Numbered from the stretch's first letter, positions 28,389-38,819 are shown. The stretch is DNA of 63,760 nucleotides from an uncultured Clostridia bacterium (GCA_947623595.1 CANQHC010000008.1:1-63760), one strand, 5' to 3'. Numbers and translations: made by a program. The notes: generated by a model from the sequence alone, not told the origin.

Positions 28389-30272
28389 ATGAAGAAACTT
28401 TTAAGCTTAATAATAGTTACAATTATGTTATTAGTAACAATGAGTATATCCGTAAAAGTGCAAGCATTGGAAATAGAAGATCCTGGAGCTGAAATGGAAG
28501 TGCAAAAGGTAGAAATAGTTAATCCAACAACAAGCGGAAATTACCAAACAGGGCAAGAAATTACATTTGTAGTAACTTTTAATGGAAATATAGAAAATGT
28601 ATTTTCATCAAATACATTATCTATAAAATTTAGTGAATCAAATACTGTAAGAACACTAACAAATGGCACAGTAAGTCAAAATATAATTACTTATAAATAT
28701 ACACTTACAGCAGAAGATAAAGGAAGTTTGCAACTAGATAAGTTCATAGGTGTTAAAGCAGCAGGAGGTTCAGATGTAGGAAGCACAGGAGATTTTGACA
28801 GTAGTATAGAAATTACTGCTAATAAAACAACTACTCCTACGCCTAGTACAGGAGAAAGTGATGTTACATGGGCTGATGGTTCAAAGTTCAAATTTGAATT
28901 AGTAGAAAAAGCTACTGGAGTATATAACTTAAATATTACAGGAATAGATCAATCAGGAGTTTATTATGCAGTTATAACTAGAGATACTAAAGCTCCAAAC
29001 ATACCAGAAAAAGGCGAAATTCCTTCTGGAAGCACAAGCTTTTCTTTTACAGATGATTCAAGTGCCATTCCATTTAATGAATATATCGAAAAAAATGGAA
29101 ATATGTACATTTGGGTTTATCAATCTAAAAGAATAGGAACAGAACAAGATGTAACTAATAAATGTATTGTAAATGGTAAAAATATTGAAAGACCTGCACT
29201 TAAAGCTATAGGATCAAGGATGAGAGCATATTTTTCAAAAGATAATACTACAGCATTTCTTTGGGAACCATATAAAGATAATAGAACAATTAATGTTAGA
29301 ATAGGAAGAGTAACAGATAAAAATATTTTAAAAAGTATAAAAAATGGTGAAGCAGGTTGTTTAACAAGATTATTAACATATGCTAAAACATCAAATTCAA
29401 TTTATACAGGTACAATCCCACTAGGTACATCAAAAGGAATTACAGAAGGAATGGAACTAATAGATGATGAATATTATTATGCTTATATGGAATTAGATGA
29501 TAAAAATGGAACTTATTATCCTGTAGAAGATGTTTCCTTATATCAAGCATGTATAGATCAAACATATGATATAAGAGCATTGTACAATTATTTAAGTAAT
29601 GAATTTGTGTGGAATATACCAGAAGATGATTATTTTTCAGACTTCTCAAATGCAAAAGCTTATATACAGGATTTTGTTATAGATTCAGAACAAACTGAAA
29701 GAAATAACCTTGTCGTTGCAGTAGACAATATAAAATCAAACAATGCAAAAAAACATAAATTTTTCTATTACATTTCTAATGAGCAAGGTAATCTTCCAAA
29801 CTATGACAGTAACTTATGGAGAGTAGCTAATAAATCTATAATAAATGCAGAAACAGGAATATGCCAAATATACACAGAAAATATATATGAGCTACCATAT
29901 ATAAATGACTTAGATTTATCAAAACCTATATATATATCTATTTATGAGGTGATTTCTGATGATGAAATTACATCTGATACAATCAGCGGAGAATATAGAT
30001 TAATGCTTGAAAGAAAACAAATTACATTTCTTCAAGTTGATGATGATCCAGGAAGTGGGGAAGAGCCTGGAGATGACCCAGGAATTAATATAGATCCTAA
30101 TGATCCTGATGATCCAGGTAAACCTGACCCAGGAAAAGAAGATCCTACAGTTTCAGGTGGTAAAATACCTCAAACAGGAGTTGAAAGTTTCTTAATAGTT
30201 ATTATAATGGGAACTGTTATAACAGCTATAGTTGCGGGAATAAAATACAAAAAATACAATATTAAATATTAA
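28389..30272 (+). CDS. Secreted surface protein with IPQTG sortase motif
   Basis: A 627-residue exported protein. The N-terminal signal peptide is KKLLSLIIVTIMLLVTMSISVKVQA, with likely cleavage after the A near residue 27. Residues of about 30-150 look like an Ig-like or cadherin-like beta domain (TGQEITFVVTFNGNIENVF). The rest has no domain I can name. It ends in an Asp/Pro/Gly-rich spacer (about 560-590), then IPQTG, a hydrophobic helix and a basic tail KYKKYNIKY, which is the sortase cell-wall sorting arrangement with I in place of L. It is a single-gene unit with a consensus promoter and its own bidirectional terminator. Its binding function is unknown. Confidence 0.85.
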   Translation: MKKLLSLIIVTIMLLVTMSISVKVQALEIEDPGAEMEVQKVEIVNPTTSGNYQTGQEITFVVTFNGNIENVFSSNTLSIKFSESNTVRTLTNGTVSQNIITYKYTLTAEDKGSLQLDKFIGVKAAGGSDVGSTGDFDSSIEITANKTTTPTPSTGESDVTWADGSKFKFELVEKATGVYNLNITGIDQSGVYYAVITRDTKAPNIPEKGEIPSGSTSFSFTDDSSAIPFNEYIEKNGNMYIWVYQSKRIGTEQDVTNKCIVNGKNIERPALKAIGSRMRAYFSKDNTTAFLWEPYKDNRTINVRIGRVTDKNILKSIKNGEAGCLTRLLTYAKTSNSIYTGTIPLGTSKGITEGMELIDDEYYYAYMELDDKNGTYYPVEDVSLYQACIDQTYDIRALYNYLSNEFVWNIPEDDYFSDFSNAKAYIQDFVIDSEQTERNNLVVAVDNIKSNNAKKHKFFYYISNEQGNLPNYDSNLWRVANKSIINAETGICQIYTENIYELPYINDLDLSKPIYISIYEVISDDEITSDTISGEYRLMLERKQITFLQVDDDPGSGEEPGDDPGINIDPNDPDDPGKPDPGKEDPTVSGGKIPQTGVESFLIVIIMGTVITAIVAGIKYKKYNIKY

Positions 30273-30294
30273 AAATTAAGTATTGTCATATAAT

Positions 30295-30327
30295 AAAAAA
30301 ATAGGCTATTATAATAGCCTATTTTTT
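30295..30327. terminator. Bidirectional terminator
   Basis: ATAGGCTAT (30301-30309) and ATAGCCTAT (30314-30322) form a 9-bp stem flanked by A-run and T-run, serving the surface protein gene (+) and the PBP gene (-). Confidence 0.9.
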
Positions 30328-30340
30328 ATGAACATTTAAG

Positions 30341-32557
30341 TTATTTGCTAAGAGTTATCTTTACTACAGTACCTTCTTCAACAGTGGTTCCATTAATTGG
30401 TTCTTGGCTCACAACACTTCCTGAACCTGTAATGCTAATATTCAAATTCTTTTCTTTAAGTAATTTTTTTGCTTGTGATAATGATTTACCAATTAAATTA
30501 GGTACCTTTTTAGAAACACGTGTATTTTCGGTTTCAGTATATAATTTTACAATAGCATTTTTCATTAAAGGAGTACCTTTTACTGGGAATTGTTCTGTAA
30601 CAATATCCGTATCTTCAGCAGATGTGCTACAAGCAAATCCTGCTTTTTCTAATTTTTTCTTAGCTTCAGCAACAGTTTTATTAGTTACATCTGGTAAATT
30701 AGATGTATTACCAGAATCAGAAGCAGAAGAACTATCAGAAGGAATTTGCAAATAAGGTAAAATTTCTGTCAGAATTTGACCAGCAACAGGAGCTGCAACT
30801 GTACTACCATGATGTCCTTTTGGACCTTTAGGATCATAAAGTGCAACTAATAATGCAATTTCAGGATTTTCAGTAGGGGATATTCCTAAAAATGAAGCAG
30901 TATAACCTTCACTTTTATTATTAGGATCAGGTTCTGAAGTACCAGTTTTTCCTGCAATAGAATATCCTTTTACTTTAGCATATTTTCCAGTACCATCTGT
31001 TACAACTTCTTCTAACATATCCATCATAGTATCAGCAGTTTCTTTAGAAATAACTTGCCTTACTTGAACAGGGTCTAATGTAGTAATAGCTCCTGTTTCA
31101 GTATTTTTAATTTCTTTTACAATACGAGGTTGCATTAAAATTCCATCATTTGCTACAGTACAAGCAGCTGTAATCATTTGCAAAGGAGTAATTTTAAATC
31201 TCTGGCCAAATGACATTGTAGCAAGTTCCATAGGACCAACATTTTCTAATTTCCAAAATGGGTGATAATTTGTCTCTCCAGCTGTTGCAATTCCAGTTTT
31301 ATCAAAAAGTCCAAATGCATCATAATATCTATAAGCAATGCTTGCTCCAATTTTTTGACCTATTTGAATAAAGGCTGGGTTACATGAATTAGCAAGTGCA
31401 TCTCTTAAGGTTTGTGAACCATGTCCAGATTTAGTAGCACAATAAATTTTTTGGCCGGCAACTTCTTGATAACCTTTGCAATAATAAGTTTTTGAATTAT
31501 TATCTTTTACTAAATTTTCTTCCAAAGCAATAGAAGCTGTTAAAATCTTAAAAACTGAACCAGGCTCATATGTGTCCGAAATAGTGCGGTTTTTGTACAA
31601 AGAATTTAAAGTATTTTTTCTATCGTCAGCACTCATCTTTTTCCATTCTTTTTCACTTATATGACTTGGCATATCAAAAGGTGTATTTAGATTGTAATCC
31701 GGATATGTAGCCATTGCAATAATATCTCCAGTAGAAGGGGACATTACAATAGCTGTTCCACCTCTACCACACTTATTTTCAATACATGCTTGCTTTAAAT
31801 ATTTTTCAACAATGGATTGAACGTTGGCATCAATTGTTAGAGTAATATCACTTCCATTTTCAGCAGGAATATAAGTTTGATTATTATCAGGTATAAATTC
31901 TTGTATAGCATCTTGTGCAGTAACTATTTTTCCAGGAGTACCGGTTAAAACATCATTCCATTGTAATTCAATTCCTTCCATACCTTGATTTTGATCTCCA
32001 CAAAATCCCATAAGGGAAGAGGCCAAATTTTCATAAGGATAATAACGCTTTGAATCTTCATCAATATTAATACCTGAATAAATTTTATCTTTTTCCATCC
32101 ATTTTTTTAATTTATCTATTTTATCTTTTTCTACTTTTTTTGCAATAGTGACAACATAGGAATTACTAGAAAGTTTAGATAAAGTTTCATCATAATTTAA
32201 TTCAAAAATTTCTGAAAAACATTTAGCTATTTTTTCTTTTAATGCAGTTGTTTCGGCTTCATTTATAATTCCATTTTTCTTTGCTACGATGTATTGAGGA
32301 TTAACGCTAACAGTATCTACTTGAGCACTAATAGCTAATGCCCTTCCAGTAGAATCATAAATAGTTCCTCTTTTAGGATCAATAACACGGCTAGTAATTA
32401 ATTGATTATACATTTTTTCTCTCAAATCTGCACCTTGCACAAATTGAAGAAAAAATAATCTAATAATAAGTAATAAAAAGAAAAAGAAAAATACAAGCAT
32501 GATAATTCTTAATTTTTTAGGAATACTATATATTTTTTTTTCTTTATTTTTTACCAA
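30341..32557 (-). CDS. Class B penicillin-binding protein with PASTA domains (FtsI/SpoVD type)
   Basis: A 738-residue septal or sporulation-type transpeptidase. It has one N-terminal transmembrane helix (about 19-38), a PBP dimer domain (PKRGTIYDSTGRALA), and a transpeptidase domain with SVFK (Ser334, Lys337), the SCN motif and KTGT. Two C-terminal PASTA domains follow (about 612-670 and 678-738, starting LPDVTNKTV and VPNLIGKSL). It crosslinks peptidoglycan outside the membrane. PASTA domains suggest a SpoVD or Pbp2x-like role, but the usual mraZ-mraW-ftsL neighbours are absent. The start is TTG 32557 on the minus strand, with AAGGAGG 10 nt upstream. It is followed upstream in the same direction by the HD-GYP gene, 48 bp away. 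Confidence 0.93.
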   Translation of the reverse strand: MVKNKEKKIYSIPKKLRIIMLVFFFFFLLLIIRLFFLQFVQGADLREKMYNQLITSRVIDPKRGTIYDSTGRALAISAQVDTVSVNPQYIVAKKNGIINEAETTALKEKIAKCFSEIFELNYDETLSKLSSNSYVVTIAKKVEKDKIDKLKKWMEKDKIYSGINIDEDSKRYYPYENLASSLMGFCGDQNQGMEGIELQWNDVLTGTPGKIVTAQDAIQEFIPDNNQTYIPAENGSDITLTIDANVQSIVEKYLKQACIENKCGRGGTAIVMSPSTGDIIAMATYPDYNLNTPFDMPSHISEKEWKKMSADDRKNTLNSLYKNRTISDTYEPGSVFKILTASIALEENLVKDNNSKTYYCKGYQEVAGQKIYCATKSGHGSQTLRDALANSCNPAFIQIGQKIGASIAYRYYDAFGLFDKTGIATAGETNYHPFWKLENVGPMELATMSFGQRFKITPLQMITAACTVANDGILMQPRIVKEIKNTETGAITTLDPVQVRQVISKETADTMMDMLEEVVTDGTGKYAKVKGYSIAGKTGTSEPDPNNKSEGYTASFLGISPTENPEIALLVALYDPKGPKGHHGSTVAAPVAGQILTEILPYLQIPSDSSSASDSGNTSNLPDVTNKTVAEAKKKLEKAGFACSTSAEDTDIVTEQFPVKGTPLMKNAIVKLYTETENTRVSKKVPNLIGKSLSQAKKLLKEKNLNISITGSGSVVSQEPINGTTVEEGTVVKITLSK

Positions 32558-32605
32558 ATGAACTATTCCTCCTTATAGTAATAAAGCAGGAAATTCCTGC
32601 TATAA

Positions 32606-33544
32606 TTATATTTTTAATTTTTTAATAATTTTAATTTCATTATACAATTTTTTTATAATATCTTTATGACTAGTAAGAGCATTTCTATATTCAGTTAGTA
32701 TTTGTGAGTAATTATCAAATGTTTCTCCTTCCTGAAATAAAAGCCTCATTCCATCATAATAATACTTTTTAGTTTTTTCTCTATTAGAACGTTCAGCTTT
32801 TTGTTTATAGCCATCAATTACTTCTAAACGTTTAATTTGTTGCTTCAAATACTCAACATAATCAACTACTCCACTAATTTCATATAAAGTGTCATCAATA
32901 ACCACTTTAAATAGCTTTTTTAAAATTGTACCACTGATTTTTCCATTTTTTTCTTTTTCAGCTAATTGATCCAATGCCAAAAATTTAGGATCTGGTTGTG
33001 CGTCTTTAATAAGTTCTTTTAAGGTTTCAGAAATATTAACATGAGTTGTATATTGTCTTTTAGTAACAATTGCATCATATTCATCAGCAACACGTACAAT
33101 TTGAGCTTCATATGGAATATCTTTTTTCTTAATTCCATTTGGATAGCCTGTACCATCTAAAGCTTCATGATGATTTAATGCAGCAGCACTATATGGCCTT
33201 AGTTTTGGATCCTTCATGCACATATTATAACCTAATGTAGTATGAGTTTTCATAACTTCAAATTCTTCAGGAGTTAAACGAGATGGCTTATTTAAAATTT
33301 TTGAAGGAATAAACATTTTTCCAACATCATGTAAATAGCCACAAATAGTACAATGAATAGTAAAAGATTGTCTACATCTTAAATACTCACAAATTCTACA
33401 ACACAAATTAGCGACATTCTCAGAATGCCTTCTTGTATATGGATCCAACCTTTCTAATATCCCTAATTGGTAACGCATAGTCTGATCCAAATTGTAGGAT
33501 TTCAAAGATGTAGGACTATAAAAATCAAATTTTTCTTCGAACAT
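32606..33544 (-). CDS. HD-GYP domain phosphohydrolase
   Basis: A 312-residue cytoplasmic protein. The HD-GYP domain (about 30-190) has the metal motif HDVGK and the signature HHEALDGTGYP, typical of phosphodiesterases acting on cyclic dinucleotides, usually c-di-GMP. There is no receiver, PAS or membrane domain to give it a signal input. The C-terminal 110 residues are charged and partly coiled (YKQKAERSNREKTKKYYYDG). ATG 33544 on the minus strand follows AAGGAGA. It lies upstream of the PASTA PBP gene and is likely co-transcribed with it, which would link it to envelope growth. That link is inference. Confidence 0.88.
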   Translation of the reverse strand: MFEEKFDFYSPTSLKSYNLDQTMRYQLGILERLDPYTRRHSENVANLCCRICEYLRCRQSFTIHCTICGYLHDVGKMFIPSKILNKPSRLTPEEFEVMKTHTTLGYNMCMKDPKLRPYSAAALNHHEALDGTGYPNGIKKKDIPYEAQIVRVADEYDAIVTKRQYTTHVNISETLKELIKDAQPDPKFLALDQLAEKEKNGKISGTILKKLFKVVIDDTLYEISGVVDYVEYLKQQIKRLEVIDGYKQKAERSNREKTKKYYYDGMRLLFQEGETFDNYSQILTEYRNALTSHKDIIKKLYNEIKIIKKLKI

Positions 33545-33767
33545 GTAAATCTCCTTTATATCTTTAGTAATACTAAGATTATCATACTACAAAAAAGGAA
33601 AGTTGGCAATGGAAAAGTGGAGTTTTTTTGTTGTATTTTAGAAGTTTTATAAATGAGCCTTATTATTGTATCAAACTAAGAATCATGATTTATGTGCGTA
33701 AATTGTTTATTAAGTAATTGTAAAATAGGCTCAACATAAATTTAATAATGCAACATTATTTTTATAA

Positions 33768-33796
33768 TTGTAAAAAAAATAAACTTATAGTAAAAT
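33768..33796 (+). promoter_or_regulatory. Promoter of the amidohydrolase gene
   Basis: TTGTAA (33768-33773), a 17-bp spacer and TAAAAT (33791-33796). Confidence 0.6.
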
Positions 33797-33806
33797 AAGA
33801 ATGTAG

Positions 33807-33850
33807 AAAGGAGATAGAAGAGATTTTTAAGTCTTTTCTAGAATAAAAAA
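33807..33850 (+). promoter_or_regulatory. SD-hairpin-start arrangement
   Basis: The SD AAAGGAG (33807-33813) is 37 nt from ATG 33851. An 8-bp hairpin AGAAGAGA/TCTTTTCT (33816-33823 with 33832-33839) lies between, giving an effective spacing of 13 nt if folded. An in-frame stop at 33839-33841 rules out an earlier start. Confidence 0.5.
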
Positions 33851-35135
33851 ATGCAAGATTTATTAATAAAAAACGGAAAAGTGTTACTATTTGAAAATAA
33901 TGATGTTGTTATAAAAAATAAGGATATATTAGTAAAAAACGGAAAAATTGAAAAGGTAGAAGATAAAATTCAAGAAAATTTAAGCGTATATGAAATTGAT
34001 GCAAAAGAATGTATTGTTATGCCTGGGCTAATAAATACACATGCACATATTCCTATGAGTATTTTTAGAGTAACTACAGAAGGTTGCAGTTTGTACGAAT
34101 GGTTGAATGAAAAAATTTGGCCAATAGAAGATAATCTCACAAGGGAAGATATTTATTGGGCAAGCATGCTTACTTTTGCTGAAATGATTTCAACAGGAAC
34201 TACATGTATTAATGACCAATATTTTAAGCCAGAGCAAATAAGAGATTCTGCTAAACAATGTAAAATAAGAGCAGTACTTACAAGGCCACTAACAGACACT
34301 GACAATCTCTTAGAAGAAAAAATACAAGAATTTATAAGCTTTTATGAAACAAGAGACTTAAATGATGACTTAATTACATATAGTGTTGCACCACATGGAT
34401 TATATACTTGCTCAGATATTTGTTTAGAAAAATCAGCGCAATTAGCAAGAAAATATAAATTGCCAATTCATGTACATTTTTTAGAAAGTATAGATGAGAT
34501 AGATGACATTCAAAAAATGCATGGGGAAAGAGCAAGTAAAGTATTGAAAAAATATTTTGATGGAATTCATACTATTTTGGCACATTGTGTAAAATTAGAT
34601 GATGAAGACATTGAAATATTAAAAACAATGGATTGCGGTATAGCTCATAACCCAGTTTCTAATTTAATGTTAGGATGTAAAATTGCAGATACTACAAAAT
34701 ATTTAAAAGAAAAAATTAATGTAGCACTTCGGAACAGATGGTCAAGGTTCAGGCAATAATTTAGATATGTTTGAAACTATGAAAATAGCATGTTTAATAC
34801 AGGGTGGAATCCATGAAAATGAACCAAGAATTACAGCAAAAGATGTTATTCGTATGGCTACTATAAATGGTGCTAAGTTGCTAGGCCTAGAAAATAAAGT
34901 AGGTAGTATTGAAGTTGGAAAAGATGCGGACATTATTTTGGTAGATGTAAAAGAAAAATTAGATAATATAACAATGTTACCAAACTTAAATGAAATTGCA
35001 AATTTAGTTTATAATACCACAGGAAAAAATGTTTTAACAACTATAGTAAAAGGAAATATTTTAATGGAAAATCGCAAATTAAAAAACATAGATTTAGAGG
35101 AAATACTTGAAAAATGTAAGAAAATTTATAGATAA
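33851..35135 (+). pseudogene. Amidohydrolase (MtaD/SAH-deaminase-like), interrupted by a +1 frameshift
   Basis: Joined across one extra base this would be a 427-residue metal-dependent deaminase acting on S-adenosylhomocysteine, methylthioadenosine or related nucleosides. The first part (33851-34759) has the metal-binding HAH motif in LINTHAHIPM, HVHFLE and AHCVKL. The reading then breaks at an extra C (34730). Without it the sequence reads VALGTDGQGSGNNLDMFETM, with the metal-ligand Asp of GTDG, and continues to 35135 with the C-terminal barrel and sandwich domain ending in GKDADIILVDV. In the zero frame the shift point is CTT followed by CGG. A true mutation, an assembly error and recoding cannot be told apart from this sequence. 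Confidence 0.8.
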
Positions 35136-35160
35136 AAATTTCTAATAATAGAATATTAGT

Positions 35161-35189
35161 TTGACTTTTCTTATAAACAACGATATACT
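35161..35189 (+). promoter_or_regulatory. Promoter of smc
   Basis: TTGACT (35161-35166), a 17-bp spacer and TATACT (35184-35189). Confidence 0.75.
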
Positions 35190-35247
35190 CTAAATGTTAA
35201 ATTGTTCGTAAAAAATAAAATATTGAAAATACAAGATAGGTGAGAAA

Positions 35248-38200
35248 ATGTATTTAAAAAGAATTGAACTGCAAGGATTCAAATCTTTTGCAGATAAAAC
35301 AGTATTAGAATTTAAACCAGGAATTACTTCTGTAATAGGTCCAAATGGTTCTGGAAAAAGTAATATCTCTGATGCCATTAGATGGGTATTAGGAGAGCAA
35401 AGCATGAAATCATTAAGAGGAGCTAAATCTGATGATGTCATTTTTGCAGGTACACAAGCTAGAAAATCATTGGGTTTTGCGGAAGTTTCAATAGTGATAG
35501 ATAATCAAGACGGAAAATTGCCAGTAGAGTATACTGAAGTAACAGTTACTAGAAAGCTATATCGTAGTGGTGAAACAGCATATTTAATTAATAAAACTCC
35601 TTGTAGACTAAAAGATATTTTAGAATTATTTATGGATACAGGAATTGGAAAAGATGGTTATAGTATTATTGGGCAGGGAAAGATTGATGAAATTTTAAGT
35701 AATAAATCAGAAGATCGAAGACATATATTTGAAGAAGCAGCGGGAATTGTAAAATATAGAACTAGAAAAGCAGAATCTGAAAAAAAACTAGAACAAACAA
35801 AATTAAACTTACTTCGTATAAATGATATTTTAACAGAAATTGAAAGTAATATAGAGCCTTTAAAAATACAGTCAGATAAAGCAAAACAATTCTTAGATTT
35901 GAGGGAAGAATTAAAATCAATTGAAGTAGGCTTATTTATTTATAATATTCAATCATACAAAGAGAAATTAGAGCAAGTATTAAAAGATGAAGAAATTATG
36001 AATTCTCAAAAAGAAGCTGAAGACTCCAAAATGGAAAATTTTCAAAATGCTAAAGAAAGTCTAAGAACAGTAATTGATGATATTACTGCACAAATAGAAG
36101 AAATGCAAAACTTAGGTTTTGAAAGTACAAACAAAATTGAAAAAATTAATTCAGAAATAGGTATAAATAAAGAAAGAATTCAAAACAATCAGTCAAACAG
36201 AGAAAGGCTTATAAAAGAAATAGAAGAAGTAAATCAAAGAATAACTCAATTAAAGGAAGAACAAACACAAAAGTTAGAAAAGAAAATTAATTTAACATCA
36301 AACAAAGAAAAATTTGAAAAAGAACTTAAAGAAAAAGAAGAAGAATTAGCAGAACTTACAGCTAAACTTTCTAAAAAAGAGCTAGAAATAGAGGGAAAAA
36401 AGCAAAAGATAGAGCAAAACACAGACCAAAAGTATGAACTTATAGCACAAACAAATACTTTAGATGCAAATTTTGAAAACTTAGAAAAAAGAAAAAAGCA
36501 ACTAAAAAATGAGACTGATTCTGTAATTTCAGAATTAGATTTAACAAGAGGAAATAAACAAGAACTTTCAAAAGGTTTCTATGAGTTAGAGTCAAAAAGA
36601 AATGTATCTGCAGATAATTTGAAAAAAAGAATAACTGCAAAAGACGAAAGTATGAAAAAATTAAAGCAATATGAGGAAGAAATAAATAAACTAACATATC
36701 AGCAAAGAATGAAGCAAGCAAGATTTCAATTTTTAGTAGAAACAGAAAAAGAAAAAGAGGGATATCATAAAACAGTAAAATCATTATTGGTGGCTTGTGA
36801 AAAAAATTCAGGCTTACAACAAGGAATGCATGGTGTTTTAGCAAATTTAATATCTGTAGAAAAAGAATATGAATTAGCAATAGAAATGTGTTTAGGCCAA
36901 TCACTTCAAAATATAGTTACACAAACTGAACAGGATGCAAAAAAATTAATAGAATATTTAAGAACAAATAACTTAGGAAGAGCATCATTTTTACCAATAT
37001 CTTCTATTCATGGAAAGAGATTAGAAAAACTAAGTAAAATTGATGGAGTTATTGGAGTAGCATCTGATTTGATAAAATGTGATAAAAAGTATCAAGAAAT
37101 AGTACTAAATTTATTAGGTAGAACTGTAGTTGTAAAAGATATGGATACAGCTATCGCTCTAGCAAAAAAAGATCACTATTCTTATAGAATTGTTACTCTT
37201 CAAGGGGATATCATAAGTAGTAGTGGTTCAATTTCAGGTGGTAGCACACCAAATAAAACTGTCAATATTCTTGGAAGAAGTAGAGAAATTGAAGAGTTGG
37301 AAAAAGAGCTTAAAAAAATGGAAAAGTTAATAGAACAAAAAAATCAAGAAAAAGAAAATTATGCTTTATCCATTAGTGATAGTATTGAAGAAACCGCAAA
37401 ATTGGAGAAACAGTTACAAGAAATTGATATTGTATATGCTACTGAAAAGCAGAAAATGGTTGCCATAGAAGAAAATATATCAAAATTAGAAACAAGGTTA
37501 GCAAAGTTAAAAGAAGATGCAATTAATACTGAAAAACAAAAAGAAGAAAATAGAAATGATAAAAAACAGCAAGAACAAAAAATTGAATTATTAAACAAAG
37601 AAATTGAAGAATTAAATCAGCTAATAGAGCAGTTCTCAGCAGGAAATAAAGATCAACAAACTTATATAGATAACTTAAATATGGATATTACCAATTTAAA
37701 AATATCAGTAGGTTCATTTGATGAAAGTGAACATTCTATTGATGAAATGGTAGAAAGAATAAATCAAGATATTAAAAATCACGAAGAAAGTATAAAAAAC
37801 AAAAGTATTACTATAACACAAACAGAAGAGGAAAACAAAAAACTAGAAGTTGCAATTACAGAATGTGAAAAACAAATAGAACAAATAAAAGAAAATGTAA
37901 ATAATAGTTCTGTAAAAATAGGAGAACTAAAACAAGAAAGAGTTAATAAAAATGAAAAATTAACTAAAACAGAAGAAGAGATTGCAAGTCAACTTACGGT
38001 TTTGGAAGAATTAAAAGAGCAAATTTTAAAATTAGATATAAAGAAATCAAAATTAGAGCAAGATTTAACTAATGTAACTGAACAATTGTGGAACGAATAT
38101 GAACTAACTCCTAATGGAGCAGAAGAATTTAGAAAACCAGTTAATGTAGCAAATGCACAAAAGCAAGTAAATTCATTAAGAAGTCAAATTAGGGACTTAG

Positions 38201-38793
38201 GAAGTATCAATATTGATGCAATTGAGGAGTACAAGAAAACAAAAGAAAGATATGATTTCTTAGCAGAACAAAGATTGGACTTAGAAAATTCAGCAAATAA
38301 ATTAAGAAAAGTAATTGCAGATATGACAGAAACGATGAAGGCACAATTTAAAGAAAGATTTGAATTAATTAATAAAAACTTTAGTGAAGTATTTAGAGAA
38401 CTATTTCATGGTGGAAAAGCAGAACTTATATTAGAAGATGAAAATAATATATTAGAATGTGGAATTAATATACATGTACAACCACCAGGAAAGAAATTAC
38501 AAAATATGATGCTATTATCAGGAGGAGAAAAAGCATTTACAGCAATTGCACTACTATTTTCTATTTTAAAAATTAATCCAGCACCTTTCTGTATATTAGA
38601 TGAAATTGAAGCAGCATTAGATGATGTTAATGTTTATCGTTTTGCAGAATATTTAAAGAAATTCTGTGAAGAAACTCAATTCCTAATTATTACACATAGA
38701 AAGGGAACAATGGAAGTAGCAAGTACAGTTTATGGAGTAACGATGGAAGAAAACGGTATCAGTAAATTATTATCTATAAAATTAAAAAGTTGA
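35248..38793 (+). CDS. smc: Chromosome segregation protein SMC
   Basis: A 1181-residue SMC ATPase that, with ScpA and ScpB, compacts and resolves replicated chromosomes. The N-terminal head has Walker A GPNGSGKSN (about 32-40). Two long coiled coils (about 170-500 and 670-1010) flank the hinge (about 515-665, with GMHGVLANLI). The C-terminal head has the signature LLSGGEKAFTAIAL and Walker B CILDEIEAALDD. Length is standard. The stop codon overlaps the first arm of its terminator. scpA and scpB are not in the window, and rnc or ftsY are not adjacent, unlike in B. subtilis. Confidence 0.97.
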   Translation: MYLKRIELQGFKSFADKTVLEFKPGITSVIGPNGSGKSNISDAIRWVLGEQSMKSLRGAKSDDVIFAGTQARKSLGFAEVSIVIDNQDGKLPVEYTEVTVTRKLYRSGETAYLINKTPCRLKDILELFMDTGIGKDGYSIIGQGKIDEILSNKSEDRRHIFEEAAGIVKYRTRKAESEKKLEQTKLNLLRINDILTEIESNIEPLKIQSDKAKQFLDLREELKSIEVGLFIYNIQSYKEKLEQVLKDEEIMNSQKEAEDSKMENFQNAKESLRTVIDDITAQIEEMQNLGFESTNKIEKINSEIGINKERIQNNQSNRERLIKEIEEVNQRITQLKEEQTQKLEKKINLTSNKEKFEKELKEKEEELAELTAKLSKKELEIEGKKQKIEQNTDQKYELIAQTNTLDANFENLEKRKKQLKNETDSVISELDLTRGNKQELSKGFYELESKRNVSADNLKKRITAKDESMKKLKQYEEEINKLTYQQRMKQARFQFLVETEKEKEGYHKTVKSLLVACEKNSGLQQGMHGVLANLISVEKEYELAIEMCLGQSLQNIVTQTEQDAKKLIEYLRTNNLGRASFLPISSIHGKRLEKLSKIDGVIGVASDLIKCDKKYQEIVLNLLGRTVVVKDMDTAIALAKKDHYSYRIVTLQGDIISSSGSISGGSTPNKTVNILGRSREIEELEKELKKMEKLIEQKNQEKENYALSISDSIEETAKLEKQLQEIDIVYATEKQKMVAIEENISKLETRLAKLKEDAINTEKQKEENRNDKKQQEQKIELLNKEIEELNQLIEQFSAGNKDQQTYIDNLNMDITNLKISVGSFDESEHSIDEMVERINQDIKNHEESIKNKSITITQTEEENKKLEVAITECEKQIEQIKENVNNSSVKIGELKQERVNKNEKLTKTEEEIASQLTVLEELKEQILKLDIKKSKLEQDLTNVTEQLWNEYELTPNGAEEFRKPVNVANAQKQVNSLRSQIRDLGSINIDAIEEYKKTKERYDFLAEQRLDLENSANKLRKVIADMTETMKAQFKERFELINKNFSEVFRELFHGGKAELILEDENNILECGINIHVQPPGKKLQNMMLLSGGEKAFTAIALLFSILKINPAPFCILDEIEAALDDVNVYRFAEYLKKFCEETQFLIITHRKGTMEVASTVYGVTMEENGISKLLSIKLKS

Positions 38794-38816
38794 GGTATTA
38801 TTATACCTCTTTTTTT
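38792..38816 (+). terminator. Terminator overlapping the smc stop codon
   Basis: GAGGTAT (38792-38798) and ATACCTC (38803-38809) form a 7-bp stem followed by seven T residues. The stem begins within the TGA stop. Confidence 0.88.
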
Positions 38817-38819
38817 ACT

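Larger units (their letters stand above)
33545..33850. other. Gap between divergent HD-GYP and amidohydrolase genes
   Basis: The gap contains a GAGCCT/AGGCTC pair (33655-33660 with 33727-33732) that could close a long-range stem, the amidohydrolase promoter (33768-33796), and an SD-hairpin-start arrangement (33807-33850). No reading frame is convincing. Confidence 0.45.

Noticed and set aside
30345..30755. A 136-residue plus-strand frame opposite the PASTA domains of the PBP
   Set aside because: Composition is that of an antisense shadow, and it starts 15 bases after a T-run with no ribosome binding site.
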